Source: Cyclospora cayetanensis (lineage: Eukaryota; Apicomplexa; Conoidasida; Eucoccidiorida; Eimeriidae). Taken from it: a DNA stretch of 64,000 bases. The DNA is taken from the NCBI RefSeq assembly GCF_002999335.1, contig NW_020312414.1, positions 124,001 through 188,000 on the forward strand. The letters are read 5' to 3'. The position numbers and the translations under genes are program-made. The first letter of the stretch is position 1; every line of letters begins with the position of its first letter. The notes under the pieces are model-generated. The model was not told the origin of the DNA. It did no database searches and saw nothing but the letters and a program-made list of their open reading frames with translations. Below, one piece after another: positions 11,226-26,100 of this stretch.

Positions 11226-14140
11226 ATGCAAGACGATCTGACTGGCCTTCGGGCCGATCGCGTCACGAGGGGACGCGCATACACTCCGCTGCGCCAAGTA
11301 TACGCTGAAGACGATGAAGACATCGACATCATTTCGAGAGACTTCCCGCATGCCGCGGCTGACCCCCGATGTCCACCCTCAAGGGACGCAGCTGAGGCAG
11401 CCATCCGCGAAACAACCTCCCGCGGAGAAAGCAAGGATCACGCAGTCTCCTTGCTAGAAGTGGATACGCCTGCAGAGTCCCGCTACTCCGCATGTAAAGA
11501 CTCGAGCGAACTCCGTGCCTTTGTCGGCTCAGGAATAGTAGGGGCCCCAGCCAGCCGTAGACGGACCTCTGCTTCTCCCCCTTTGACAGGCAGAACTGAA
11601 GAGAATCCCGATATCACGAGAGTTTCAGGGGCTGAAGAGGGCCAACAGACGTTTCTTGACGGCTCTCCGGACAGTCCAACGCCCTCGCACGGCCAGCTGG
11701 GCACAGACTTCATGCGCAACGTGCCACAGGTTCCGGGGATCCCCCAAAATTGCGTCAAAGGTGGAAGCACCATGTTTAGCTTGCTGGGCTTGTTGGCGCT
11801 TCTGGCTGTGACATGCAGCGCTGCATTCCACTGGTGGCGCAAGGCAGTCTACGTTGGAGAAATGCCGCTGCAGCCGCATGCGGACGTCGTGCTGAACCTC
11901 AAAAACTGCGGAGTAACCTTCCTGCAAGCAGAAGGAGCCAAAAGCTTCATTCGAATTCGGTCGTGGATGCACTACAGGATTCCAAGCCAGGCGGGCGTGC
12001 CAGTGTTCCGCACAGGGCCGGAGGGCCACCTGCATGTTCTGCTGCACATGACGAACTTCGACCCTTGGTATAAATGCTCGACCGAGTTTTACTTGGCAAA
12101 GGACTTCTCTTTCGGCAGCCTCAACATGATTTTCGCGCCAGCAGACCGCTATGTTCGAGTGGACGCCAGTGTGCCTGTACGAGCCGCTTCCATCTCAGTG
12201 GACGCCTTCCACGCGTATATGCGACTCAGTTCAGTCGAGTCTAGGGCAGCCAAGTTTGTGCTTGGCGCAGGACACCTCTATTTAGAGCTTGATGGTCCAG
12301 CTTCAGCCTATAGTAACGCCCCTATCTCCATCGTCTCCCGTACCGCCGAGGTACACATCGTTTCACTCTACCCGCTGAGCCTTTCCATGGGAGCCGACAC
12401 GGCCGCCGCCAGCCTCTTCAGGGCTACAGGGAGCGTCAGTGTCGCCGTCTCAGAAAGCAACAGGGGATTGAGCTCTGCTAAAGCCTTGCTCCAGCCGGCG
12501 GATGTGTCCTCCCTCTTTGCGGGGCTCATGAGCATTAAGATCGACGTCGACGCGGAGCAGGCATCGGTTTACGCGACTTCCAGAGGATCCAAGGAAGACA
12601 CTGAGTGGCCAATGCACACGTGGGCAGGCCGATATCAGCAGAGCAAGCCGCACCTCGATCCTTACTCCCTTCTCCGCGTGCAAAGTGCGCTCCAATGGCT
12701 TAAGGAAGACCCTGCCGCGCCGTGGATCATACTTGTCGACCATGCAGGGATCTCCCACCCGGGAAACTGGCGAGTCCTCAGCAGCAACGCCTACCTAAGG
12801 TCTGTGTATTGGTTTGTAGTCTTGTCGGGGGGCATGTTGCAACCCCGTATTCTGCACCTGCCACTCCAGACGCGCGGCCTTTTCTGCCGCGTGCACATTG
12901 ACGAGGAAGACGACACACTCCCAGACATCGTCACATCTTCTGAGGAGTCGCTGCTGCAGTCGCTCGTGAACTTTTTCGTGCCGAAGGAGACCTCTACCTC
13001 CATAAGCAAGCGTCAGGACAGATTTCTGGAGAGGACTATTAGCGATGAGGGGGGTGAAACCTCTGAGACGAGTGAGGAGGCTCCAGGAGGCCAAGACCAC
13101 AAAGCAAGTCAACCACAAAGGGGTGAAGGCGAACCTGACAACGGTCTCCTTACAGGTGTTTTGAAGGCCGCTAGTAATCTGAGCGCAGCAGCTATAACTC
13201 CACCAACTGTAGCAGGAGGCGGAGCTGGTCCTGGGGGATCCTCGACGCTGGAAGTGAGCGCTTGAGTCACTGAACACTCTGCAAGGTTGCGTGGCTTGCA
13301 GGTAGAGCTGTAAAGCACGGTAATGCTTCAATCTACGTTGGAGGCTGAGGGACGCTGGATTGTGCGCTGCTTGTCCTTTGTGGAGCGCAGCTTCGCCGCC
13401 TCTCCGAGGCAAACTCTACAGACCTTCCCTCTTCTGCTGGCGAATACGTTGGGCTAGTCAAGGGTCCAGGGCAGTGTAAGGAGGATATTGTGGAAGACGC
13501 CTTTCTGGTGTTGTGGGAAGTGCTGGCCGAAGCCCGTACACAAAGCACCTTATTTGTGTGGAGCCGACACACCGCTGCGCAGCAAGTGCGCTTCTCTGTT
13601 CAGAACGATGCTCTCCTCAAGGTCAATGTCTCGTAAGTGCTGCCCCATATGCCGGTCCCGCTACAAAGTGCCTCTCTTACACAGGAGGCCCTCAAACAGC
13701 CCGTGCATTCGCTGGTGCCTGCCGTGCGCATTCGTGTGCTATATGAGACGCCCTACTTCATGAGGGGCAGTTCCGCATGCTGGTGTTGCAGCACCCTGCA
13801 CATGCGGCACTTGCAAAGCGCGCATGCGGAGAAGGCGTTCGACGTTTGAGGCTATTCTGGCGTACTTGCAGGGGCCATAGTAGCGTATTTTTGCGCTGGA
13901 GAGATCCAGTCAGGCTTGCAGGAAGGCATTCGCGGGTGTTGCTTGCTGTGCGTGGCATGCAGGCTACGAGACACCTGGTCCTTTGTGGTCGCCATCACCA
14001 TTAGCATCGTGGCTGCCTTAGCGCTGGCCTGTGGCTCTGTATACGTGTGGTTTCGCACGCTGATGCCACGATTGCGGAAAGCGCATACGGAGGCGATCGT
14101 GCTGAAGGCTGCGAGTCACCGCCTTGACCATGAGTTGCCA
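11226..14140 (+). other. Giant gene, part A: N-terminal cytosolic region and first two helices
   Basis: The first exon is open from 11226 to a stop at 13265, so its donor lies before that, for example before GTGTTTTG near 13156. Its helix is encoded near 11772-11828 and is followed by about 430 residues with Trp and aromatic positions spaced like beta strands (FDPWYKC, DRYVRVD). Later coding pieces are about 13323-13470, 13490-13633 (ending at a GTAAGT donor) and 13685-13760. A second helix exon lies at about 13962-14139, with FVVAITISIVAALALACG followed by arginines and lysines. Confidence 0.5.
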
Positions 14141-17100
14141 TGTGAGCCACACACACTGCTCCCGTTTCTTTGGCCTTGGCTTTCTCGTTCCTGTTATCAC
14201 TAAGTCCGCGCGATTTTTTCCGTGTGAGGTCTGCACAAAGCCCTGTCGCCTTACTGCTAAAAATATGCGGAATATAAAGAAGCTCCTTTCGGGTGGGCAG
14301 CTCTGCAAGGAGGAGGACGCCTTATAGGGTCTATGGAGTCTTCTTTTCACGCAAAGAGGCGTATGTGTGTGTATGTGTGCGTGTGTATATGTGCGTGTGT
14401 ATGTGTGCATGTGTATGTGTGCGTGTGTATGTGTGTGTGTGCCTGGTGGTTGCATACACAGCGGCCCTTCATGCTGCTCAAGATGGAGGCTGGAACTTGA
14501 TGGCTGTGCCTGTAGCCTATCCAGCGCACGGCGTTTTGCTAAGATGGTCTACGGGGGACTGCTCTCAGCCTGCGGCGTGGATGGGAGTACACCTAAAACC
14601 TTCTGCCGCAGCGTGGGCTGAGGCAGCTAACGACCGCGCAAAGGCCGTCGAGTGCAGCAAGGCAGAAATATATGTGTATCTGAACACGACACGGATTGAA
14701 ACCGTGCACCAGTTTGGTCTCAATCAAAAAGAGTTCTTTCTTCCGTCCCGCCACCCAGGATCCGTTCATCTCGAAACGGCTCAACATTATGAGCTGAAGA
14801 TGCACAGGAAGTATCGCGTTCGGCTGATCTTCTTTAATGCCCAGGGACGCCTCATTGATCAGAGTCGCTGGTCAGCGGAGTTCATGCTAGGGCCGCATCT
14901 TTCCTTTACAGATTACCCCTTGCTAGCCCTCAGCAAGTGTATCCCTACTCGGGTTTCCTCCCTAGACATCTTCCTGAGAAAGTTCGCGAGAACGGCCAGC
15001 CACTTTTCGATTCCAGTTGCCCTAGAAGATCTCCAGCTTCACATGTTCGCCGTGCCTCGTCCAGAGCAAACGAGCTACTCGATAGGAAGGTTAGTTTACC
15101 CATAATGTGCCGCTCTGAACAGCCCCTGCACGCGCTGCATCTCCTCCCACAGACTCTGACCCTCCCTGCCTAGCAGTCCTCCTTGACATGGCTGCATGCG
15201 GGACGCCAGACAGACTGAGTTGAAGCACTTGCCCCTTGTCGCAAAGTATGCCTCGGCCCTACGTGTGTGTATGTGTGTGTGTATATTTTGCGCACAGACA
15301 CCGCTCAGATCCATTCCACGGCACTCAGTCGCGACTCTTCACAAGCCTCACGGACTCACTGCTGCAAGCCGAGTGCCAGTTTGTAGTGGCTGCACACTTT
15401 GGGCACAAGTCACACTCTGTAAGCGCTTTGTTGCAGTCCAGGACATGGCAATCCATAAACGTATACATATATAAATAGTTTTTTCTGCAGACACATACCC
15501 CGCAATCACAGTTGCACCTGCGCAGCGGCCTTCGACACCTTCGCTTTGGACCCCCGCTACTTACAAGGAGGGCTTTTGAGACACGGCATGCGCACCTCTG
15601 TATTTCTGGAGAAGAAATTTCTAAAAGCGAATGCATGCCTCGGCATCTTCGCTTTTTAACGCGGTGTCTGCATGTGTATCCGGGGACCTGCTGTGGCATC
15701 AGGCCCGCGAGGTTGCAATGCGCACAGGACGCAAGGTGTATGCGGATGTCTCGTTTCGAGGAAAGCCGACGCTCGTCAACCCTTCGCAGCTCCACGAAGC
15801 GGACAGACAGGTCGGGCTACCAGACGAGTCTCCTGGGCATGCATGCAAGTGGATGCATACATTTAGACACTCCTGCCATCAGCAGTTCCGGGGCTTGGGG
15901 GCGGGTGCAAAAGGATCTTTCAGTCGATTGCTGTGTTGCCTTGCCATTTGCACAGGCTTATGCCTTCCTCACGTGTCCAGGCCAATCGTTTCGCCTGAAT
16001 CGCGATCGCATAGCACAGCACGTGATTGGATTTGAAGTGTCGGATGAAGGAACGGGCCAGGTGCTCGCGTATGGCGTAATCCGCTTCGAAGACCTCTATC
16101 ATATCGTGAAGGACGCCATGCGGGACCATGTGCTGAGCGGTATGTGCTCGTCTTTGCTGTGGCCTCCATGATCGCAATTAGCGAGAGAAGCGTGGCTGGC
16201 GGCTGCCTCCAGCGGTACTTGCTCCTGACGCGAAGACATGCATTGTGCTCTTTCCGCGTGCCTACCCAGCCCCTCCAGGGTGCAGTTATGGGGGCTGCCC
16301 GTCGCTTTCCCGTGTATAATTAAGTCCGCCGGCAGGAAGCATCGTGTGTGTCCTCCCGCAATCAGGAAGCTCCCCCGACGCGCAGTGCTCTGGGCGACAC
16401 AGTCGTTTCCGTGTTGGCCTAGAGCATGTTGACGGAAGAGGCCCCTGGGGGCGTTTGGAATGCAGTCTCGACATTAAAAACATCCGTTCTTACATCAGGT
16501 ACGCCTCGCAGGATCTGCATGCGTGAGCCCTTACATCCCGCGTCCTCTGCGGCGGGGGCTAAGAAGGCACCAAAACATGGCTGTGCTGGGATGCAGGCAT
16601 GAGGACAAGGAAGAAGAGCAAGAGGCCCCCGGTTACCAGAGGCGGCGTGCTCGTAAAAAGACCGACTTTCAGCCAATGGGTGCAGCTCTGGCGGCGAGAA
16701 CCACGGCTCGAATACAAGAAGAACCAATGCACGGTACGATTTCGAAGCAGGGACGGCCCTTGGATGTACAGCAGCAGCCCCGCTTGCACTCTATTTGTCG
16801 AGGCACGCTGGATCATTGCAACGGGAAAAGTGTCTGTTTGAAATTTCTGCTTCCCTTGTGGCACTCCTTTGGCACCACGCGATTCAAAAAAGCAGGGACA
16901 AATGTCTCATTGGGCAGCTTTAGCCTTCAAGCCATTGCGCAGCGGCATGTTCGCCCCTATGTGCTCTGTGCTGTCTCGTATCTACAGAGGCGGCACCCTC
17001 TCGACGTGCGCGTTTTGGCAAAGTAGAAGGCAACACCGAAGATATACTGACACAACTCGGCCTTATGGAGGAGCATTCCCAATCCTACGCAGAGCCTGCT

Positions 17101-20100
17101 GTCGGTGTAGACCCTTCGCAATTGTCACAAAGTAGCAGAACCGTTCTGGGAAGATCCAGACGCAGCGTTGTGGTGCCCCTCGACACCGACTCTTTGCGCG
17201 GTAGGCAGTCTGATGCAAGAGTTGCATTGGCTACTGCACTGGCTACGGGAGGCTCTAGATACACGTTGTGGGTATAACACGCGGCGTGCGAAGACACAGA
17301 GGGCAGCATGTGAACCCTTTCTCTGACCTAACAAAACAAAAACAAACACTGATATGCATGTTCGTGTGCGCATGCAGCACCACTTCTTCCACCGCAGTCG
17401 TCTCCCGGTGATCTCACACTCCTATCAGCTGCCAGCAGGGCCCCCAGAAGCTCCGTCGCTTTTTCCGAAGGCCGAAAGAGCCGAATTGGAGGAATCACCA
17501 TGAAGGAAGTGTCTCCGCATTTCGTTCGAGACTTGCCAGGGCGTCCTGTGCTTCAAGGCGCAGACCTGTTTGTCCAGTGGCAGTGGGCAGACTCGCCTTT
17601 GCGACCAGATCATGTATTTTTGGGGCTTTTCGATCACACTACAGATGCTTTTGTATATCCTCTACACTGGGGACGCGCTATTCCCAACACCGGCAGCTAC
17701 GCTTGGCACGTTGATACACAGTTCCGGGTGCGTTTGGTCGGAGGGCATCTCTCTTTGATTGCTGCAATAACTGATTAGCAAATATGTGGCCATTTTCAGT
17801 CAAAAAAGTTTCTTGAATATGCAGGTTCTCTGGCAGAGGAATTGTTGAATGTCACATTTTTGCTCTCATGCCGGCCAGCAGTGCATTCTTTGCTTCTTCA
17901 TGCAATTTTCCCGGCTTTCTAGCTTAGGGAGCAGACGCAGCGAAAACTTGCAACTTGCCAAAAAAGCACTGAAACTCCCGAAATTGCGAAGCCGCATGCT
18001 ATTCTAGTGTGCTCATGAGCCTTATACGGGCCTCCCGAGCGCTTTGTGTTATACCGGCCGTTCGCATCTCGTGTGCCTTCCTTCAGCACAAAGAAACATG
18101 CCAACTGGTGTACATCGCCATGTTTGAGACGGAGATAGGGTCCTTAACAACGCTTGAGGAAGCAGTTTGCCAGTCAAATGCTTTCTACGTTGTGAAGCCC
18201 ACGCCACTCTGCGAGCTGGAGCTTCTGTACGCCTGCTTCTGCAGATCCCATGGACTCGAGATGGAGGTACGGCTTCTGTACTGGGGCTTTCATGAACTTT
18301 CAGTGGCGAGGTGTCAGACAAGCAAAGCAGCTTCTCACCAGTGGAGGGCAGCGTGGGGGCAGAACGGGGAGGAAGGGGGCTGCTGTCAGGGGAGCGCGAC
18401 GATTCTGCACGGGCTTAGGGTTTACGGCAAAACATTCTTTCATGACACGTGGTGTGAGCTGCATTTTGCCGCCACGCGTTGTCTGTTCAATGCCCTCCCT
18501 GCTTCAGCATGTTTCCGAAGCCAAGCTGGTGGAGGCCGGCTTTTCTGTTCAAGAGATAATGCTAAAAATATGTCCTGACTTGAGGCCTCCCTTCGCGACT
18601 GAGCCCTACGCAGAAGCCGTGCACTGCCCTGGCCAGTGCGTGGTGAGCACGCAGTCCAAGTTGGTCATGCTGGCGAAGACGGATGAAGAAAAGGGCGTGC
18701 AGGCTTCCAACATGCAAGAAAAACAAGTGGTCGTATACAAGTACGTGAGCAGTGTCGCTTGCAGATCATTAATATGTACGGCACTCTTGTGAAGTGGGTA
18801 AGGCACTTGGGAAAGGCGTCCTAGCCTCCAGCCACAGAAGTGTACCGAACACTTCTCTCGTTCTTCTGTGGGATTCTACAGGTCTGTCTCTCGCCTTGTT
18901 CGGATCATCGAAAATGTTGAAATCACACAAGACGTGAATTGGTGGACTCGGTCTCCCGATATATCTTTGCTGAACACTGGCCTCTGCTACAACAATGTCA
19001 TCATGCAAAAGGCCATTCAGCTCATGGGGGCTGCCATCACCCGAGCGCGCGGTGTCGGCAGGCTGAACAAAAAGGGATGGGGGTCGATACTGAAGGAGCT
19101 TCCTAGGCTTATGAGCAGTCGCACTGCGGAATTTATCGTGCTTCCCAACATTCTCAACTTTTTTCTCGTCTGCCTGCAGTTGGCAGCGGGATACGGATTT
19201 CCACTTTTGCTTGTCTGGGTGTATTTGTATGACTGTCATTCCTTGGCGGTAAGGGACACCCTATCGCATGCAAAGTCTTCAGACAGCCTCTTCTCTTCTT
19301 CAGGAGTTTTGGGCCATTCGGGTTGCTTGGAAACTGTGTACTTTGCCTTTCCCAGCAGTCGTGAACGTTTTGCTCATTGCATAATGCAAAGCCGCATGCT
19401 GGCTTGGTCTGCAGCACGCGTATATTTCCTTCCCCTCCACATTGGGATTCTCTGTGTCGCACAGGAAGTAGAGACCGATAGGTCTTCTACAGGAGGCACG
19501 TGGTTTCTTCCAGATATCATCTTCGACCCTTCGTGGAACTCCATTTTTAAGCTTGAGCCGTGGGGGATCGCAATCGTTAGTTTGGCTTCTCTGCATGTTT
19601 TGGTGATGACTGTTGCCATCTTCTTCAAGTAAGCAACGATCATATAGCAGCCATTAGACTCCGCACCATGGCCGTGTGTTGGTTCGATGCATGTCGCTTG
19701 CTGTGTGCTGCATGACCAAGGAGCGCTGTGGATCGGTTGACTGAGGCTTTGTCTTGTGATGCGTTTCCAGTGCCTTCCTGAGGGATGAACAACCGCGCTT
19801 GATGCTGAAAGTCGACTTGCTGGGTCGGGCATTCCTCACCATGGCCTTATTCTCTGTGACGCTAGCAGCATCTTCCTTTATTCTGTGGTTCCTTCTAGGG
19901 GCCTTGGTGAACTCCGATTCGTTCTTGCCTTATGCTGCAATGTTCGGATCGGTGACGTTTGTAATTTTCTTCCTGTGGAGCAACTTTGTTTCGTCGAGGG
20001 TGAGCTTTCAGGGCGTTCCTTCTGACGTTTCTTCAGATTTTTCTTGTCGGGGGCCGCATCTGGCTGTTTTGCAGCCACGCCAGCGAGGCAGTAGAATGCA

Positions 20101-23100
20101 GCACCACGGGGGAAGGCAGAGAATTGGAGCACACGTCTCGTTACTTTCGTATTTCCTCTTGTAACAATGTGTATGCATCTTCAGGAGTCAGTTATCAGAT
20201 ACATAGAGGAAAACATGCAGTTGCTTTTGTCACTGGCTCTCGACCACTGGTTTGCACACACAAACATAACATACACGGGGAAAGAGCAGCTCGTGGCGGA
20301 CGAGACCCTCATTTCCTACAGAGACAAGATAAGGGACGAGCTCCGAGTAAGCGTTGTTCTATCGATCGAGCACGTGCTAGGTTTCTTAGCACTGTATGCA
20401 AGGTGATGGTCTAGGCTCGTGCTGCACAGCACTGGCCCAGTGTGCGGGCGGCTGCTGGTTTATCAGGAGGCGCGCATGCGCATGCGCAGAGAGTATCAGC
20501 TGGGGTACATGCACGAGGAGTCCGACTCCTTTTCGAGTCGCTCCGGTGATTCTTTCAAGCATTTTGGTTCAGCTGGCATGAAGCGAAAGAAAGAAAAGGT
20601 AAAAGGGCAGCACGTTGGCTCATGGTATTCGTGCAAAAGCGAATCTAGACAGGCACAGGCTCCTCTAGTACAGAATCTTTGAAATGCTAAGGTCTCAATA
20701 TTAGCACACAAGGCCACCTACACTCCAAGCACACTTTTCTTCTTCGTGCCCAAACTCACGATCCACAGCCGGGTAAACAGGCGACTCTAAAAAGCGCGTA
20801 AGTTTCCTCCTGCTCTGCGAATGTGTGTATATACAGCTGGCTACCTACGTCTACGAGAAGGTGATGGCGCCCTTCGACAACGCCTTCTCCATAGACGCGA
20901 ACGGCGCTGCCTGCGGCCTTCAAACAATACTGAATCTTCCCGAAGGAGGTAGTTCAAAGGAGTTTTTGCGCTAGTAATGAGCCAGCTGCAGCAACCCTGC
21001 AGACGTGTCTGTCCCCCTTCGCTCCTGCCGCCGAAAAACCTGTGTAGCGCAAAGCGTATCGGCCGAAAGCGCGTTTGATGCTCGATCGCACTGTATCTAA
21101 ACGCGTCTATGTATACAGCACTACAGCAGGAAGCGTAGATTAGCAGCGTTCTGCGATGAGGACTGCCTTTGCAGCACGCTTTGCCACCTGCGCGGAAGTC
21201 GAACGCCATAGTGAACGGGTGGATGACATGCTGACGGGATGGGATACTGCGCTTTTAAAGGATGGCGTGAAGTATGGACCGCGCTATGGGTAAGCCAAGC
21301 TCCACACGCCTTGCAGAGGTCATTCCCTGGGGGTGTTCTCGCAGTCACACCGCAAAGCGGTAGGTAGCCGTTTTGCTGTGCACCCCGTTGGGCCTCAAAT
21401 CCGCGAAGGCGGCTTTCTCGCCAGCTCCACGTGCTGTCTGAAGGCAAGAAAGGTGGCCTTAAAATTGGCATGAACGGTGCGACTGTAGGTACAAGGTGGA
21501 TACGTCGCCGCCTCCCAACACGACATACAATCAAGCGATTATTGCAGTGCCTAAGTATCCTCCGGCCGAAGAGCTCGATGAGCTGCTCAAGGTTCAGCTG
21601 ATCTTTGACAAGTTTGTGGAGGCCCACAAGGATCACTTGTCGGCGAAGAACTATTTTTCCTTGCTCCAACGCGTTAAGGGAAGCGATGCAGACTTGGTAC
21701 GGGCGAAAACGTTTTTGCAGCCAAAAGGGGGTCGGCATCATCTGCATACGGGGCACGTATTTGTTTCACAGCACAAAGAGCAGCAAAGGGCCTCCTGCTT
21801 GCTTGCACACGCAGAGTCAGTGGGAGCAGTTGTGCGAGTACTTCAATGATGCCGTCAACACGAGCATCGATCCCGCCGTTGGAATTTCACTCCATGACCT
21901 CGTCAAGATATACACCCTCCAATCCGGTATATGTTGGCAAGCGATATTCCTCTTGAATCCGCAGTCGCGCCTTTTCGGTTCCACTTCGCCGCATTCCAGG
22001 CCTTTACAAAACGCTTGCACCCTTAGCATCGCGTTTCGCAATAATCCAGGTGAAGCGAACCCACCTTTCCATGTCTGCCGCGTTATTCTGTCCTGACGTC
22101 AGGCGACTTGGACCGTGATTTTGAGCTGCTTTTCCCTACGCTGCGGCCTGGAGAGGGTGACGAAATGGATATGGAAGATCTCGATCGGCTAAGTGATGAG
22201 AGTCTCGAACTCTCTGCTAGCGAACCCTCAGACGTTGAGGAGACTACAGATGAAGAGGACGACGACATACCCAATGTAGGGTCGTCTCTCCTGAGGCTTT
22301 ACATACTGCGGCGCAGCACGCCTCACTTTGATGCAACAACGCAAGCGAGAGACTTCTACGACTGCGGGGCCTTATTTCATGCAGGAAGTTGATGACGAAG
22401 GTGGAGAAACAAAGGCCGAAATAAACACCGAGGAAGAGCGCATCGAATTTGAACTCAAGTCCAAGATCAATGCGCGCAAGCTCCGCTTCATTTATAACTT
22501 CGTCACGCAAGAAAATCGCGGACAGTGCGTTGCGAGGGGATGTAATCTAGGGCTGTCAGAGAGGAGGAGGGTTCGAGTGTTTCTTGCCGTTGCACACCTA
22601 CCTACCCCCGCCTTCAACCCCCCTTTGTACTTGAAGAAAGACCTCACACACCTTCGTGCGAATCGTATGTATGTAAGCATGCGTTCTTTCTTCTCCAATT
22701 TGATGCAGAGCAATTGACGAGCTTATTTCCTCGGTTCCCTACTTAGCGGCCAAGACGCTCGAGACGCATCTTCTCCTGCTCTCGCCAGTCTTTGGCAAGG
22801 AAGCAGTCCTTGGGATATCCATTCCAGGCATGAGACTGTCGCGAGGTGGCTCTGTCTTTTGCTCTGCTGCTGGTGGCCTTGCGGCAGAGGATCCTTTCGG
22901 TGCGAAGAAGGTATGTTGGAGGGAGCGAGCCTTTATCTTCATGTCTGCGGAAGAGGCGCTCACTCCGAGTGGACATGGCACATGGCGATTTTTTTTGACG
23001 CTACTGCAGCGTGTCAGCCGCGCATAGGGCAAGGCACTCCTGCGCAACCTCCTTGCTTTTCCCCTGCTTCTAAATAAAGACAGCCACCTCAGCCCCAATC

Positions 23101-26100
23101 GAAGCTGCGTGCATGCTTGGCACTGCTTTCTGCCCACAGGAAGACCGCTTCGTGACTCTGTTGAAGGTCATTCAAGTGGAGTTTTACCAAGAACTCACCA
23201 GACAATTTCGCTTGGTGCATGCTCAAATGTTCGACACGCTCAATGTCCGTAGCGGAATTCAAGACTACTTTGATAACATTATGCCGCAGAAGGTGTCGAT
23301 GAAGGCCTCTCGCCTCTTGAACAGCAGCTTGGAGCTTTCACGGTCCGAGGTGCACCCTTCGAACCAAGAAGCCCTAACCAACCTACCCCCGAAGACGGCA
23401 AACCAGCTCATGCGATCACTGCAGCGCTACAGGATTGAAAACGACTTCGAAATAAGGGAAACTTTGGCGCTGATAGCCAAGGCACAGGGATCCCAGCAGC
23501 AGCAACTGCAAGTTCACCTTATCATGAAGACGCTTGTAGACATCCAGGTTCTTGAGAGAGGCCAAGTGCAAGAAGAAGACCTAGAACTCATTGTAGAAGG
23601 GGCAGCGATTCGCGAGGTGCGACATCTTTCTGCCCTTCCCCCCCCTCCGGATATTTTCCAAGTGCCAATGCGTGAATTTCTGATGAGCATGAAACTTGAA
23701 CGCCGCCCCTTGCGGGACTGCCGGGTCACTTCGCATCCTTTCGTGCGCGCAGATGAAGATTATCCAGCCGAAGGAACTTGCATGTCTCAAGCTTGTTGTT
23801 GATGCAATCGACAAACAGCTCGGTGGCCGTCTGCAGCGGATGAATTCGACCACACACGTAGTCCAGGTCCTCAAGTACATTGCGGAGAGATACCTTTGGC
23901 TGCCGTGTGCGTGTGGAGACCCTTCCCTTTTAGTTAAAGAAGTTTTATGGCCATTGTCGTCGAAGACTGCTGCCGTATCAACCCTACATCCCCCAACGCC
24001 GCCCGAATGCAGCAGCAGGAACGCACTGCTGTGCACTGCCTTCTTAGATTGCGGCGTTTCAGCTATCCGTTCTAGGTGACATAGATTGAACCTACTAGCA
24101 AGTTCCCCCAAAACGCATGCGTGTCGGCTCGCAGGCTTCCAGTTCCTAGTTCAGCTGCTAGGCAACAACCTTTCTATTGACGACCTTCCTGGGGGTGCTG
24201 TGGATGTGGACGGCATGCGAGACCACGAGTTTGACTTGCGGCACGAAGATCGAAGTTCTCTAGGTAGGGAAATGGAAACGCTGGCTCTAGCGGGCAGGCG
24301 GAAGTTCTCGGCTGCGGGATCGTCCTGTTTTTAGCCCTTCGGTTCATGGAGGGGTGTCAACGCGCAAGGTGATGGACCTGTGTGTGTGGGTGTATGTGTG
24401 TATGTGTGTGTGTGTGTGTGTATGTGCCTTTTGCCACAGGAGTTCAGGGGGCAGAAGATCGTCAAAAGCGGCGGCTGGAAAGCAACCTGGAACGGACTCG
24501 CAGCGTGTTTCACCAGTTGGGGAATCATTCTGGTTTTTTGCCACTAGACTTGGTCGATGAGGCTATCCAGCTCCTTACAGACAACCGCCTGAACTTCTCC
24601 GGAGTCGTTGGCTGCCTTCAGCAGCTGAAAATAGGGTCCGTCTATGTCCATGAACGAGGGCACGCGGTTGGCGCTTTAGAGAAGCTGGGCATCCGAAAGG
24701 ATTCTGCCGTTTGCGACATTCAAGCCTCCAGTGAGACACAAATACCCAGCTGTCGCACGCAGTCCACACACACACTGCCTCGACTGTCGTGGACTCTGTT
24801 AGAGGGGCACTGGAAGCACCTTACACGAGTCGCCTCGCCCTTGTTGACTTACGCAAGATGCATACACACGACATGCAGCAGCTTCGTGTTTACCGCGAAT
24901 ATACAAATACCCTCCTTTGCATGCTTAGAGGCCGCAGCATGTGTCGCCAGAAGTGTGGATGATATGGCACCCTGGGGCGCTCGTGGTCGCTGCCGCTACT
25001 GCGTTTTTGCAGGTGAGACAGTCAGCGAATTTATCGACTGGACGTCTTTCCGGCACGACCCTGGCTGGACTCCTGAGATGTTTAAGGCTTTCGACAGGCT
25101 GACTGCTTCCTGCCCGGGGTATATGGGGAAAAGTCAGATGGTTGAGTTCGTCAAAGAAATCCACAAGCTGTTCCAGCCGCAGATTTCCGAGTTGCGAAGG
25201 GGCAGGGATCGTCTTAGAGGCCGTAAGGCGGGGCCTAAGGAAGGCATCACGCAGCTGAGCACAGTCTCCAGAGAGAGTGCGCTGAGGGGAGTCGAAGGCG
25301 AGGATTTACAGGCAGTTCCCGGGGACCTAGCCCTCGACGCCATGGAAGAGGTGCGACATGCATGCATCCATGCATGCATGCAGCCCGCTGGAATTGGGTG
25401 CCGTTAAGCTGCTTTTTGCGTGAAATATCAGCACGAAGACTAGCTGTTGTGCTTTTCCCTCGGTAGGGGCGCCTGCCCCCCGAAACGTGCTTTAGAGTGC
25501 AGTGCATTGCGAGAAGGTGTTTCTGATTCAGGGCATGCGCATGGTGTCCTTTGAAATGTTTCACCGTGTGGCCATGAAGCTGGGTCTGAGCGTCGGGCAC
25601 AGACACTCGCGCATGCTGTGGATCATGATTTCCTTTGACACTTACGACGAGATTCAGCAGTTCTTGCCCGAGAGAGACGTCAAGCTGGGCATCACCAGGG
25701 TCTACTTGCAGCCCTTCACTGCGCTCGGAAAGCCGTTCCTCAATCGAGATCCTGTGTCAAGTATTGTGGGGTTTAAGGGCCTGGTAACGTTTGTCATTTT
25801 CAGAAGAATTCTGCGACAGCTGGACATTGCCATACCTGATCGGGTAAGCTGCGTCTCCTTCACTTGGTACGAAACTTCTGGCTCGCTTCTGGTCCTGGCG
25901 AAGGGAAGGGATGTACAGGCGAGTGGCAGGTAGTAGTGAGCAGCAGGACAAAAAAGGCAGACGGATAGCGGTGTTTTCACATTCTGCAATGCCGCAGGCA
26001 GCAAGGGCTCTATGGGACGAACTTCCCAAAGACCCCATGGATGTGACAGACTTTTTGCCAGCTGGACTGTTAGAGGGAAGCATTCGCACCAAGTACCTCC